Assembly (NCBI GenBank): GCA_022885665.1
Contig: JAGQDJ010000135.1
Coordinates: forward strand, 62,001 to 126,000
Direction of reading: 5' to 3'
Length of the DNA stretch: 64,000 bases
Source of the DNA: Triops longicaudatus
Lineage: Eukaryota; Arthropoda; Branchiopoda; Notostraca; Triopsidae
The notes beneath the pieces are model-generated. The model ran no database searches, had not been told where the DNA came from, and was given only the letters and a program-made list of their open reading frames with translations. Numbering within the stretch: position 1 is the stretch's first letter; each line of letters starts with the position of its first letter. Made by a program: the position numbers and the translations under genes. Positions 47,001 through 59,470 of this stretch are shown one piece after another.

Positions 47001-48579
47001 TGTAGGGAACAGAGGACGGTGTTCCTTATACACTTTTCATCAATGCGAACAGACTGCGTGAAAATACCTACCAGCATCCCGCTAGCTAAAATGTCTGTAA
47101 AGACACTGTCATAGCAGCTGCAGCTAGGAACCTTGGTTTCTGTACAGCAAAGTACTGGCTGCTTACATATTTACCAGTAATGTCAGGGATTGAGATCTCG
47201 AGTTTACTACGGTAGTGTCTATCAGAATATCAAATCGGTGTAGCGGCGCAAAATATTCCAACAAAATTCAGTCTATTCGGACGTCACACGCTACGATTCG
47301 ATTATGTGCGAAAGCCCGCAGGCACTTGACCCTCAAGATTCATGAGGAATACACATGCAAGTTAAAAACATGCTGTGGCTCCGTTGGGAAGCAAAGTAAA
47401 AACTGACCCCCCTCTTAACAGAACTGTTGGATAGGAGTGAGGCTATTCGGCAGCCATAACTTCACAAGTTCGACGCCAATTAAAAAAGAGTAAGTGCGAT
47501 TGCCACTTACCTGCGGGCAGGGGAAACTCTTGGCTATGTAGCGCTTTCTTCACCACCCGGGTAAGAAACGGCTCCATTTCTCGTTCCCTGTTTGTAGGAG
47601 CGTGGAGCAGCCATGTGACATTTCTTCTTCATCTTGGCTGCTAAGCGAGAAACCACGTCCATCCAATGTTCCATGAGCCGTGAACACCACAAAGGAGAAC
47701 AATCGGCACGAAAATCTACCGGGATTTTGGCACTGTTAGGGGGATAGTGAGGGGTTGAAGTAAAAGAATGATGTTGTCAAAGTCAATCCCAAACACATTA
47801 ACACCTCTACCTCAATGCTCCGAACGCAATCGGCACCCAACGCAGTTCGCTACCGCGTTTCCAAACCCTCCATATCTCCTTGACAACTTGTGCTGCGCTG
47901 CCGTCCTCGGCTGTACTTCAAGATTTACCACATGACGTCAGGCCACATGGGGATGGTTTTCTAACCTCGCTTTTGCATTGCCTTACCCATACTTACCGGC
48001 GTAAATGATTGTGGATATGATTAGAGTGCGATAGCATAGAAACTGTCACGTCGGAAGGACCGTCTCCAAGCGCCAGGTTGATTACCGTCATTTCACCCCG
48101 TTCCTCATTTCCACACCGTCTCAAGCTATTGTCGAACATCCTAGCGACCAGGTGGTTGTTCGAATCGCTTGCTTGTTGCAGTCGTCGTGTCTGTCACTGT
48201 CGCAATCATAGCCTGATGATTGCGCATCTTAGACAGTCCACAGACGGAGCCAATAAGAGCCCCGTTTGCCACGGAAAGCTTTAGTATCTGTACGCATTTT
48301 CCAAACGCAGGAACATTGGAAAAGCTCGGCCCTGCACTTTCAACTCCTAACGTGCAGTTGTTCAGTCAACACTGCTGCACGTTCCCCACCTCTTCGCTTG
48401 ACGGAACGGAGGAACTAAAGGGGCATCTTCATGTCTGTATTACTCATGGTTTAAGGAGCTGAATGTGAGGCGTGATCAGTGGTGATATCTTCGGCTATTC
48501 TTTAAAACAGACCCGAAAAAAGGCAAGTGTTCTGGGACGTTAAACGCTATGACAAGTGATCTTTCTATTGGAATGAATC
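44078..48579. other. Intergenic region between Ig genes A and B
   Basis: This 4.5-kb stretch follows the stop codon of Ig gene A. A canonical AATAAA at 44157-44162 is a good polyadenylation signal for that gene. The rest contains only short open frames without recognisable domains. The promoter of Ig gene B should be near its right end. Confidence 0.55.
44157..44162 (+). terminator. Candidate polyadenylation signal of Ig gene A
   Basis: AATAAA sits 80 bp after the TGA stop codon of Ig gene A. Confidence 0.55.
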
Positions 48580-51500
48580 ATGCTGAAATTATTGATAATG
48601 TCCTTGCTTTGGTTCCGGGTCGTTTGGTGCAAGAGGATTTACCGTGCAGGTAATTAGCCATAACCCTCCATTACAATGCATTCGCCCTAAAAAAAAGAAA
48701 TGTAAGCCACCCCTCCAACTAGTAAAAAAATATAAAAAAAAAACTAAAAAAAAACTGCTTCTAAAAAATGACCAAAAACAAAGCAGAAAGTAAAATGTAG
48801 GCTTTTCTAAAGAACGGTACTAGTTTTAAACTGAAAGTAAAAAGAAAGAAAGGACAATAAAAGATTCAGTGAAGCTTAGGGATTCCGCCTGAACAGGTCA
48901 ATTGTGGGGTCTTTTAGCTTGCATAAAGAATAGAGAAAACACAAGCTGAAAAAAATGCTCCCTAACTGTTATGGCTATCGACAGGGAAAAAATGTGGTAG
49001 AGGGATAGCAATTGAACAAAGGAAGAAACCTTTTATTCTGTCTTCGAGTCTTGGTCAAATTGCATCCAGGCACACGTAATTGCTATTTACTTTGCATCTT
49101 TTTTAAGAATTTGCTGATATCTTTGCAAAACTTCTCTTATTTAAAAATGAAAAACGATAGTCACAAAAAGAGGTATTCAGGAACTGATGGCTTGTTGCAT
49201 TGGACACCCATGATACAGGAGTACAAATTAGCCAGACAAGTGCGAGTACTGCCCCAGAGGGTGTCGATCATACTATTGTTACTGGATGGGTGGTATGCGT
49301 AGAAAGTGTAACGTATAAAAGGACCTGCGTTCTTTTAGAATGATTCCTTCTATCTGAAATAGCGCGCTACACAACCACGTAAAGTAGCCCTAAAATTTGT
49401 CAGTTCCTGTAATTTTTCTCCACGTTCTTTTAAGTCCCAAAGTGCAGAAACCTTACAAAAGGATACCAGAGTTCCAGCTAAGTTTTATTTCAGTATCCTT
49501 TTTTTACGACATGAAACTGAAAATAACAAAGAAACACACGCTACAGATCGAGTAGTAACAAAAACGGTCCATAAAAAGAGTGCAAACAAAAGGGCCTGAT
49601 AACAATGTTTCATAAAGTGGTGTAATTATCGCTAAAAAGATAACGTTGGCAATATGCTAAAACGAAATGGCAAAATTGAAAAGGAATACTGAAAATCACA
49701 GAGACAAACTAAACGCAAGTAACTAGCCTTGCAGGCTTAAACAGCTTGGTAAATGCCGACTTCTTCTACGTCAACATTTTTGAGTCTTTTTTACATTAGG
49801 AAATAGACATGAACAAAACGAAGGATGTTGATGAAGAAGTTTTTTTGAATTCCAGCTCTTCATAAAGCTCAGCGACTTAAGAAGCAAAAGAAGAATTTTC
49901 GCCTTATCCAATGACCGAAAACTTAATTAAACATTCTCGAATTGGCTTGTTAATTAGAAAAGGTTAAAAAAAAATATTTGTGCGCAGCATTATATCATTA
50001 GTAACTTATAAAAAGGCATTTAGATCGGTTTGGTAATGCATTTTTGTTTTGTTTTTTGAAGATGGAGCTGGAACTGGAACCGAGATTCTTAGAAAATTTC
50101 GCAGCACTATAGCATAGACATTTAAGCTAGGCTGACGACAATCGTAAAAAAGTTCGATGAGTGTTTCAAGGAAGCACCTCCTAGGTATAAAAACCTTTCT
50201 CAGCTTAATATTTAGCGTGTAACATATAAAAGCACCATGCTTCCTTTATCGATTAAAAATTAAAGCACTTCTGTTATTTTCTAGAGATTTCGAACTTTCC
50301 GAGCCAAGTTGGGTCAGGGGATGTGAAAAGTCGGAACTCCGAGAATAATGAACTCTAGGTCCCATCTGTCACCTTTCATTAAATAGCACCTGTGAACTTA
50401 GGCTTTAGGTCCCATCGCTTTTGCCTGCTTAATTTCCGTCTGGTATTTCCTTATGGAAAAAAGTGAATTTTTCTTCTATTTTAAAATTCTGCGAAAAATT
50501 ATCTAGTCTGCTTAAAAACTTCCCTTTTGTCATTGAATTAGAAAAAGACTTTAAAGTGAAGGAAATGCACACATAACAAAAATAAAACTTGTCAATAAAG
50601 CGCTTGGAGAAAAAATATATTTACCTGTCTGAAATACACAGAAGCCTTGCTCGAACAAAAGTCACTCTCAGCAAACACCTCCAATCCGATTAGCCACTCC
50701 ATTCCCATTCGGAAGATAGGCGTCGAAGAAATGAAAGACATTTTATTTTGCCGTATGTGGTACACGCGTATGCTTTCCTTTCTAACGGACGTTAGAAGTG
50801 GGATACGAGCTAGAGTGCAGAAAGAGAGGCCGTAGCGAAGCCTCATGGAGTACTACTGTAATTGGATTGGCGTTATATCGGACTCTTGGGTGGTTTACCA
50901 GTTAGTCAGTTGTCATACACATTGGCACTTTGCTCTTCTTTGTTCATTTGTTGCGGCAAATACCCCCAAGAAATGTCTCCAGCCTCACTCTTTTCGTCTC
51001 CTTTTTGTCAACAGACTTGCCCGAATTTGCGGAAGAAATGGAAAATGTCACAGTTCCTGTAGGACGCGATGCCATCTTCACATGCGTTGTCAATAACCTC
51101 GGCAGCTACAAGGCACGTATTTGCACAATTTCTAAAATATCTATTCAAATAGGTTTCACATTATAGTAAGAACGCATTCAAGCCGACTAAAGGAATTTCT
51201 ACATGTATGGCACTTGCTGAATTCCGGTAGTCTGTACTCGTGTCTGAAAACAAAACTTTTCAGCTGTCAAATAATCATTACCCGAATAACGTATACTGAA
51301 CTTTCATTTACGGGCTCTCGTTTTACGCGTCGAAGTTTTGAATATATGTATATAACAAAGATATATTATTTGATTAAATATATTATAATTTTAGAGTTTT
51401 TCATTATTGCCAGCGTTACAGCGAAAATTAATTATAAAAACACACGCACCACACAAGCAAAATCTTATTTGTATTGGTTAATAAAAGTCAATTAAATTCA

Positions 51501-54500
51501 GGGTATATTTGCTTTTTCTTGTGAATTGTTGCCATGTGAAGTGTTGGTGTTTTGTTCACTGTTAACAGTTATTTTTATACCTTATCGCAACCTTACGAAT
51601 TGTTTCCTTAACATTACTTATCAACTAATTCCGCGGCAGCTTTGCGTCTAGGCTGCCTTTTCTCTTCAAATTATTACAAGTTATTACAAGGAATTAGATT
51701 TTTTAAATTATCTCTCTGTTAACCACTGGCTATTGTTCAAAATGTAAGCTTGGTATACATAAAAGATAAAGAAAAAATACTGTGAAATCGCAATAACGGA
51801 AGTTTCGCTTCAATGAACGGAAAGTCTGTACAGTGGAAAAACGACGTTCAAAAATTTCTCACGCGATAGCGGGAAATGTGTTCATGTGAGGTCCACTTAG
51901 GTAGACATACGTTTTAGAAAACTGTGGAATAGCCATTAGCTGCCCTGAGTTCTCCAGTCCACAGAGCCGAATTTTGTCTTAGTGCGCCTTTACTTACACA
52001 GGGGCAACCTACCTTATGCATGAGGGTGTTCGAAACGGCTGTGTAATAAATGAAGAACACGGAAATGGTGTAAAAGTCCTTCACATTTAACGTCTTCGTA
52101 ATCTGTAGCACATTTAGTCCTATTTACCGCGAAAACGGGCTTCATTCGTAACGAAAACACTCGCGAAATTTTGTAAAGTTTCTCCAGCTCTTTACCCGCA
52201 CCTATACTTGTTAAAAAATCCTTTCTTTTAAAGTTTTAATTCATTATCCATTTTAATTTCTTAGTTTTAACTACTTAATTCAAAACATAAGAGACCACAG
52301 TCACAGCAGTAGGAGATAAGCTGGAGAGTAAGCGGAAATTTTACTTGCAAGGCAAAGACGAGTCACATTTTCAATAACTGGTATTCTTACGGCGTTCAAA
52401 ACAGTGAAAAGTGAGCAATATGAAAGGAAAGTGGCTGTTCGGTAGGTGGCACCATGAGACAAATAAATTCGGCCAACAAATTCGCCGTTTCACGTCTCAC
52501 ACCCACCCAACATTTTCCCAGTCGAAGTTGAAGAAAGATTAACTAGATTATTACATAGTTATGTGCCATAACTATTTGATAGGCTAGAAAACCGACTATA
52601 AAAAGCCGAATGTCTAAAACTGTTCATCTTTTTTTCCAACAAACAAGTAAGAAAAACATCGGATGGATAAAGCCTAAAATAATCACGGCAATTGAAGCTC
52701 TATAAAAAGGAAAATGAAAGAGAAAAACATCCAATGTATGATCGTAACATAAATATATGAAACTGTTCCTTTGTTAAAATACAAAGGACACGAGTTGTTT
52801 GAAACTAGAAACGTCGTTTAAATTTTTAGACAAGGTTATTTTAAATGATTCATGCGGAAATGCGGCATATCCTACATGAGCCTTTGGCATTGGTGGCCTA
52901 GTGGTGTGGTAATTCTAAAACGTACTTTTGTGAACATCGGCAAAAATATTTTCCGGATTGACCGCTAGGGAGCCAGTTAGCCTCTTATTAAGGCAGTTCG
53001 GCACTTTTACGTTGTGTAAGACATTCAGTATTTTTTAGTCAGTGTTGTTCCAAATTCCATGGCATTTACTGTTCGTAAACTATTTTTTTCCTTTCTATTT
53101 ATCTAATGATCAACATACTTTGAGTGACCAGATTTCACCCACTCAAGTTGATCATTCGGAATCCATTTTCGAACAGTGAAATTTACGCGTCGAAAATTTG
53201 ACTGCACGGAGTGCAGGATGGCCTAACCAGTTGAAACTAATGATTGAATGAATGAATGAATATAAATTGTCTTCGCAGGTTGCTTGGGTCCGTGTGGACA
53301 CACAAACAATTCTTACCATTGATGATTTTGTTATTACCCGAAACCCTCGCGTGAAAGTAAGCGTAAGTGATGTGAGAAGGTCATGGTCATTGCTGCTTCG
53401 TGATGTACAACTCAAAGAGGCCGGTGGTTACATGTGTCAAGTAATGCCTGAGTATTATTTACCCACTCCGCTAATTTTTATTCACTGTAATGTAGGTGAA
53501 CACTGTACCGATGATGAGTCAAACGGCGTGGTTACGAGTTGCGGTACCCCCTGATATCATTGATGCCGAATCATCTACAGATCAGCTTGTTAGTGAAGGG
53601 TCGAATGTAACACTGCGCTGTATGTCTGTAGGCGAGCCGAAACCTCAAGTCACCTGGAGAAGGGAGGATGGAAAACCTCTATTGCTACCTACGCATACTT
53701 ACTCACATCCGTTAAGTCAGGGTAATTTTCAAACTCTTATTCGCTAAATTTTTAATTCCGTCTGAACTTCTAGTGGAGGGAGCAACATTAGACCTAGTCC
53801 GCGTGAATAGACAGCACATGGGAGCCTATCTTTGCCTTGCAAGTAAGTTTACCACTTTTCGTGTGCCTTCAGTAAAGCATAGCTAACTTTCTCCTTGATT
53901 TTCCAGGTAACGGGATACCTCCCACGGTTAGCAAACGCATTTTACTACGTATTCAGTGTAAGACAAATATTATAGTATTTATAATTCATCTGTCAATTTT
54001 TATTTATTTATTTATTTATTATTATTATTAAAAAAAAAAACACTTACAATGTATTTCATATTTAGTTCCACCAATGACATTAGTGCCCAATCAACTAGTA
54101 GGAGCTCGTGAAGGCGATACGGTAACTTTAGACTGCCACTGTGAAAGCTTTCCGCGTCCCGTAACGTATTGGGTTAAGGATTCTGGTGAAATTGTCAGCC
54201 CAGGTAATGTACTCAAATGTTCACTGTTCTATTTGTTTCTGGCGTGATAACACGCGAAGGATGGAGTGTGAATAAAACTATATTTTAACACTCTTCTACC
54301 ATACAGGCTCAAAGTTTCAAGTCGAAACTTCGGAAACAAGCTACAAAGTGTACATGACACTGAAAATCAGATCCTTGGCGCGCGTGGATTTCGAAACCTA
54401 CGTATGCATATGCAAAAACCCTCTGGGAGTGTCGGAGAGTGCTGTTCGCCTCTATCGTAATTTTTTTTCTCGTGAAAAAGAAATGAAGATATTGCTTATT

Positions 54501-54837
54501 ATCACTACCCCTTTATTACCCGCAGAAATTCCGCTGGTGACACGCGAATCTCCTTCAGATAACGAGGTGACCAATACTGATTATGAAGAATTTCCTAACG
54601 AAACTACCGTACCAGAGTATGACGGTAACGTTTCAGAAAATTTGTTTCCACTTTAAAATAAAAACGGGTGGTTTCTTCCATACAGAAGCAAACAAACAAA
54701 GTAAACAGACACCGAGGCGAAATCCACCACATAGTCGTCCGGTTGCTGGCAATGGAGCCAGTTTAAACTTGTTTTCCATATTCAGTAATTTTGTGTTTAT
54801 TTTACTTGGGCACACTATGATACAGACAATATTGTGA
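48580..54837 (+). CDS. DIP/lachesin-like three-Ig GPI-anchored protein, gene B (404 aa)
   Basis: Paralogue of gene A with the same presumed cell-surface recognition role. Exons: 48580-48649, 51015-51112, 53279-53440, 53496-53721, 53774-53842, 53907-53957, 54066-54203, 54307-54456, 54526-54624, 54686-54837 (TGA); all phases agree. The first exon is a predicted signal peptide (MLKLLIMSLLWFRVVWC). Ig1 has LPEFAEEMENVTVPVGRDA, FTC and VAWVRVDTQTILTI and ends GGYMCQ. The linker reads SQTAWLRVAVPPDIIDAESS. Ig2 has SEGSNVTLRC, VTWRREDG and YLCLASNG. Ig3 has LDCHCESFP, YWVKDSGE and YVCICKNPLG. A terminal hydrophobic stretch (LFSIFSNFVFILLG) suggests GPI anchoring. The donor after 51112 is GC instead of GT. 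Relative to gene A, the exon covering the end of Ig2 is split by an extra intron (53843-53906). The signal exon is assigned by phase and hydrophobicity only. Confidence 0.87.
48650..51014 (+). other. Signal-exon intron of Ig gene B (2.4 kb)
   Basis: This phase-1 intron parallels the 2.7-kb first intron of gene A. No conserved coding sequence was seen inside. Confidence 0.55.
51113..53278 (+). other. GC-AG intron of Ig gene B (2.2 kb)
   Basis: The exon ends in TAC AAG followed by GCACGT, and the next exon starts with GTT GCT TGG after TTCGCAG. This phase-0 junction is the same one that gene A makes with a normal GT donor. The only nearby GT (GGCAC|GTATTT) would break the frame. A tRNA-like stretch is noted at about 52887-52915. 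A short GAAT microsatellite precedes the acceptor. Confidence 0.7.
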
Positions 54838-54986
54838 GAACTGAGACCAAGTGTTGTGGCGTGCAATAGATTTTCCTATGCATAATATTTCAACGTATAA
54901 ACAAGGGTTCATTTTTTCCGAATTGTTGATAAAGAAAAAAGAGAGACGTGCAGAATCTTGTTATTTAACACATGCAACAGATACTT
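54838..54986. other. 149-bp tail-to-tail gap between Ig gene B and VPS35
   Basis: The two stop codons are only 149 bp apart on opposite strands. No canonical AATAAA for the plus strand is present; ATAAAG near 54931 is the nearest variant. The only minus-strand AATAAA nearby is inside the last exon of gene B (54796-54801). The 3' ends of the two transcripts therefore probably overlap. Confidence 0.5.
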
Positions 54987-57900
54987 TCAACTAGTTTGCG
55001 ATGAAAGCTCGGCCCTGACATTCTCGATTTCGAGTTCTGCGTAAGAAGGTTTGTCCGCTTGAGGATTCCTCTTCCTATTTTCTAGTTCTGCTACGGTTCT
55101 GAGGAAATGCTGGGTTGTTTGCTCGCCTTCTTCGTTACCAGGAACAATCTTCTTTTTGATCGCAACTATCAACTCATTCAAACGGGATATGGTGACCTAT
55201 AACAATTTTGTACTTAATGCACAGTCTTACAACGGAACGTAGATCTTACGTGTTCATTGCCCTTGTCATAAAACAGGACGTAGGCATTCAAGAGTTCGAC
55301 AAACAATTGCGTTTGTAAATCGCTATCCATACATTCGGAGGCAACCTTGGATCCCTTTTTAAGACACTCCATTACCCTTTTGCCGTCTTTCATCTAAACA
55401 ACATTATTTTTTTAAAAGTGTCCTTTGGTTAAATTAGTAAAAAATAAATATAATTAAAATTTTAATAAAAATGTGTTAAAAAACGATCCTAGTATCTGGA
55501 TCAAATATACCGGTTTTCCTTCCAATTCTTTTGTGGTAGAACTCCAGAATACATGCGCCACGGTGCACAATGCTCGACACTGGTCAGGCTTACGAACCAG
55601 CCTAGAGGCCAACAAGGCCAACTTGGACCGCAAAGGGGCGTGATTATCTTCAGTGAAGCAAGTCATCTTTTCTAACGTGCCAGCCAGCACCGGAATCGCC
55701 GCAAACTGAGCTTTACTATCGGAAATTTCATCCTCATACAGCGTAAGCGCCTTTCGACAGAGATAATTTTAACACTTTGATAAAATACATCGAAATGAAA
55801 TCACCTGCGAGAAAAATTCATACGCGACTGTTTCTTGATTGCCAAAGACGACAGTGTCCACCGCTAGGGCTGCTTGCAAGAACAACTGTAAAGATAACTC
55901 AGCCAAGTCTACCTTCACTAAGGCCGAGATGGACTGGTGCACAAATGAAAAGATCTTCTCGACTTTCTTTTCCCATAAAGCATCCTTTACAAATATGCAA
56001 AATATACGTTTAAATAAACTGTGAGCTGCCATATTAATTATATTACTTCTTCTTTGGTGTCATAATACTTCGAAGCTAACTGGCACGCGACGAACACTAA
56101 AGGTGGCAAGACATAACCGATCCGACGAGGTCCACCGGCTCCAACATGCTTCCGAGCTGTGGTGAGAATTCGGTATTGCATGTCTAAGTCTTCGGAATGA
56201 CACAGATGAAGAAACCGAGCCACTATATTTTGTTCTTCAGCAAAATCCTCCGGATCTGAGTCATTAATTTTGTCTGGCTGGTCTTGTATCAAGGGTTCAA
56301 CTAAGCTTAGCACAGCATCCACCTTTGAAGACACTTAAAATGCTGAAATTATTTACTCTTCTAGAAATGGTTACTTCTTCCTGTGTGGGAATAATTGTCT
56401 CGTTTTCCAATGCATTGGTTATCAATGTATGAGCTATGGCAATATGTCCCTGAAAGTCGAGCGACTTGACTAGTGGCGCGAAATGTTCGAGTTTCAGCAC
56501 AGCAAGGATGTTATTATAATTTGTAATAGGCACTTGCAAGACTCTTGTTAGTTCTTTGCCCACAGCTGTGTTTAAAACCACACTAAGAAACCGAAAATAA
56601 ATAAAAAATATGATTCAAATCCGGAGTAAACTGAAAGCAAATCGTACTTGTCTGTCAGGCCCAACCGTTGCAAAGCGATTTGAGTAGCTGCTAAGACTTT
56701 ATCGATATAACCCGACTCATTCGGATAGCATTTGAATGCGAGCTGTAGAAGTGCAACTTGTAATGCCAAACTGTCTTCCGGAGGCATTTCAGGTCTGGCC
56801 TAAAAAAGGATGAACAAAGGATAACAATCCTACGTTATGTTAGGAAACTAGAGAGAACTTTTCAGAACGAAAGTTTTCGACAATAAACGAATGGTATAAT
56901 AAGCTCTACGAACCTGAATTATGTAGGCAACTTGTTCACTAAAAATATCGAAAACTGGAATGTTATTAGGGAGTTCTGGCACTCCACTATTTGCTTTCTG
57001 ATCATCTGCGTAGTACGAAAGTCGATCAACCAAACTGATGAGAATTGTTTTCACGTTCACATCAACGTGCAACTCGGCGCAAGCTTTCAGAAAAGGTTCA
57101 AGGGATTCTAAATGGAAATCGGCTGGAAAGACCTGTTTTCAAATGTCTCTTTCTGAATACTGTTTAATACAACATTTTTGAATACTTGAATAATACACTC
57201 CATTAAGTATTGCTGAGCGATAGCGTCGCGACAACTAACGACTTGTTCCATGATGCCAGGAAGAATCATCTATAAACACCTCTTCAATATTTAGGCTCGA
57301 TCAAATGGTTACTGCACATCAAGTAGATTTCAAATTAACAAAACGTACCTGCTTGTATTCTTCGACCCCAATGAATTCAAACTGGCTGAGTCGAACTAAA
57401 TTTGTGCCCACCAATACACAAAGTTCTTGTCTTTCACGCTCACGGCGGTCCCTATCTCTGGAATGACCTTGGTGTTGCATGCGTACCCAAAGTTTATTCA
57501 TTTCTGCAAAGTTTGTCAGAACAAAGTCCACAGCATCTCGTACCTAGCCCGTACAAAATTACCAAATTAGCTATGAATGGCGAAAGGGATAGTAACAATA
57601 ACAAAAGAAACATTACGGTGCCCTCCGGATCGTTAATTTGGCCTTTGTTGTCCGGTGCCGTCGGCAGTACGTTACGAGTGCACTGCAATAAATAGTTACG
57701 CAAAAAGAGTCCACGCAAAGGGTGTTGAACACCTCGGCACATTTCAACCAGGTCACGTAAAATATCTCGCCGAGAATCCTCGTTTGTTTTTATATATACA
57801 ACGCCAACGGTTATGAGCAGGTACCTGAACGGTGAAAAAAATGCTTAAGCGACAACCTAACGGTAACACTTGCACTTTACAAGCGAGGGACGATGTTGCC

Positions 57901-58346
57901 TGCATATTGGACAAGTTCATACAAGTCTGTCACTTTGCGACCACCGCGAAATTCATCAACCAAGTACATTTCCAAATGTTGCAGCTCATCGCATATGGCC
58001 ATATCTGAGAACAAGAGCAATTTGAGTTGACAAATTTCAATTGAGTTTGAAGGTAATACGAAATTTTTACTAACATAGTTCATAATAGCTTTTGGGAGAA
58101 AGCAATGACGTTCGCAGCTCTCCCAGCATAGTAGATGCGTGTTTAAGGGCATCCATAAGTTTTTTCTTATCCAAGCACCGTTTCATCTGCAGTGCTTGAA
58201 CTTTTACAACACCAATGGCTTCATCAAGCAGTTTATCTTGATCCGCCAACGGTGACAAGGATCCAGACTGTATGTTAGGGGAACATAATCATAATTAATG
58301 TGAATAATTTAGGAATAACTACGTAGTACTAGCTTACTTTTGACAT
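54987..58346 (-). CDS. Vps35: VPS35, retromer core subunit (813 aa)
   Basis: Alpha-solenoid backbone of the retromer cargo-recognition trimer (VPS26-VPS29-VPS35), which retrieves receptors from endosomes to the trans-Golgi or plasma membrane. Minus-strand exons: 58346-58338, 58267-58075, 58004-57881, 57824-57617, 57543-57349, 57269-57186, 57132-56914, 56799-56648, 56582-56375, 56322-56047, 55984-55805, 55750-55511, 55393-55250, 55196-54987 (TGA). All phases agree and the 813 residues compare with 796 in human. Key motifs: KLLDEAI and MKRCLDKKKLMDALKHAS near the start, the VPS26-binding PRLYLL at about 107-112, HPLRGLFLRNYLLQCTRN, MNKLWVRMQHQGHSRD, RERERQELCVLVGTNLVRLS, IQDQPD, DPEDFAEEQ, TARKHVGAGG, ETVAYEFFSQ and KPDQCRA. 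The first coding exon holds only nine nucleotides (Met-Ser-Lys); it is inferred from ATGTCAAAA followed by GTAAGC and is the least certain exon. Confidence 0.96.
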
Positions 58347-59470
58347 TCTTTTATCTGAGCGTCAAATCAAGGAGGTTATCCCCACTTGTTTTGTTGATCT
58401 TCACTATCTTTACCACAGTAATCACCGCCCGATTTTCCGGTTGCTATAAAAGACGGACACGCGAGTCGCTGTGTCTATGTTTCGAGAATGGAGGGGATTT
58501 GAAATTCAATATTAAACTATTATAAAAAATAACAAAAAAATATTCGCGAAGTTAGTACCCAAAAAATATTATTTAGGCAGCACTAGATACTAAGCTGACC
58601 AGTATGTCCATATTTTGCGGCTGTGGAAAAATTAAACCGACTCGCAGGATGATCTAGCTAGACTTCCAATCCTAGTCCTACGGCCACGAAGGCTCTAAAG
58701 CATTTATTAGCTGGACAAGCAACTTGTTTGCTTCAGGTGTTTCTGTATGATTGTTTGTTTCTTTTAGCAGCATTGTACTGATTCACTATTGTCAGCGTTA
58801 GTTAGATTTTCCGAGTTTGACTAGTTTATCAAGTAATCAGTGTTTGATAATCTGTTGTGCGTCTTTTTATTACCTAAGTTATTACATACGTTATCTTAGC
58901 GCATAAGTCCATCATAATTTCCTGTGTTTACTTCCTCAGTTATGGGGTTTTTGGCTTTGTTGAGACGCTGCTATTCTTAGACGATCTATGTACAATTATA
59001 CTTAATGTCATCCTACTCCAAGCATCACAATTCCGAAAGGGCTTATTTGGTAGTCAAAATCTTAGCAAAAAAATGTATAAAAACATTGTTGAACATGAAT
59101 TTGATCTAATAAAATTGCTTTGTCGAAGTCTTCATTTTTCAAGACTACTAACATTCACTCCCTACTTTTTTATTAGACCTTCTGGAGTCCTGCGAACTGG
59201 AAAAGTCTTGGAATGAATTGAATTGTCCTAAAAATGTCAACATAAAAATGAACCCTCTTAAATTTTTACGATCAAGAAAGTATCAAGTAAACTTTCAAAT
59301 TACACAAAGTACGCTATAATTAAAATTTTTCTGTATACATCAAAGCCTGGAGAAAAAGCCGTAGCATAAACAAGCATGCTCATCCATAAAGATTCGGAAT
59401 TATTAAAACATCCGGTAAAAAAAATCTCGCACGTAAAATATACAAAGAGTAAAAAACATTCCCACAGCAC
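58347..59470. other. AT-rich intergenic region upstream of VPS35
   Basis: This 1.1-kb AT-rich stretch lies between the VPS35 start and the stop codon of the coiled-coil gene, both on the minus strand. It should contain the VPS35 promoter and the 3' UTR of the coiled-coil gene. A minus-strand AATAAA at 59169-59174 is a possible polyadenylation signal for the latter. No further coding sequence was recognised. Confidence 0.5.

Noticed and set aside
48220..48462. Open frame that might have been the first exon of Ig gene B
   Set aside because: No hydrophobic signal peptide and no phase-1 donor. The short exon at 48580-48649 fits both criteria and was preferred.
54001..54050. TATT/TTA microsatellite next to an exon of Ig gene B
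   Set aside because: Ordinary intronic simple repeat without evidence of function.
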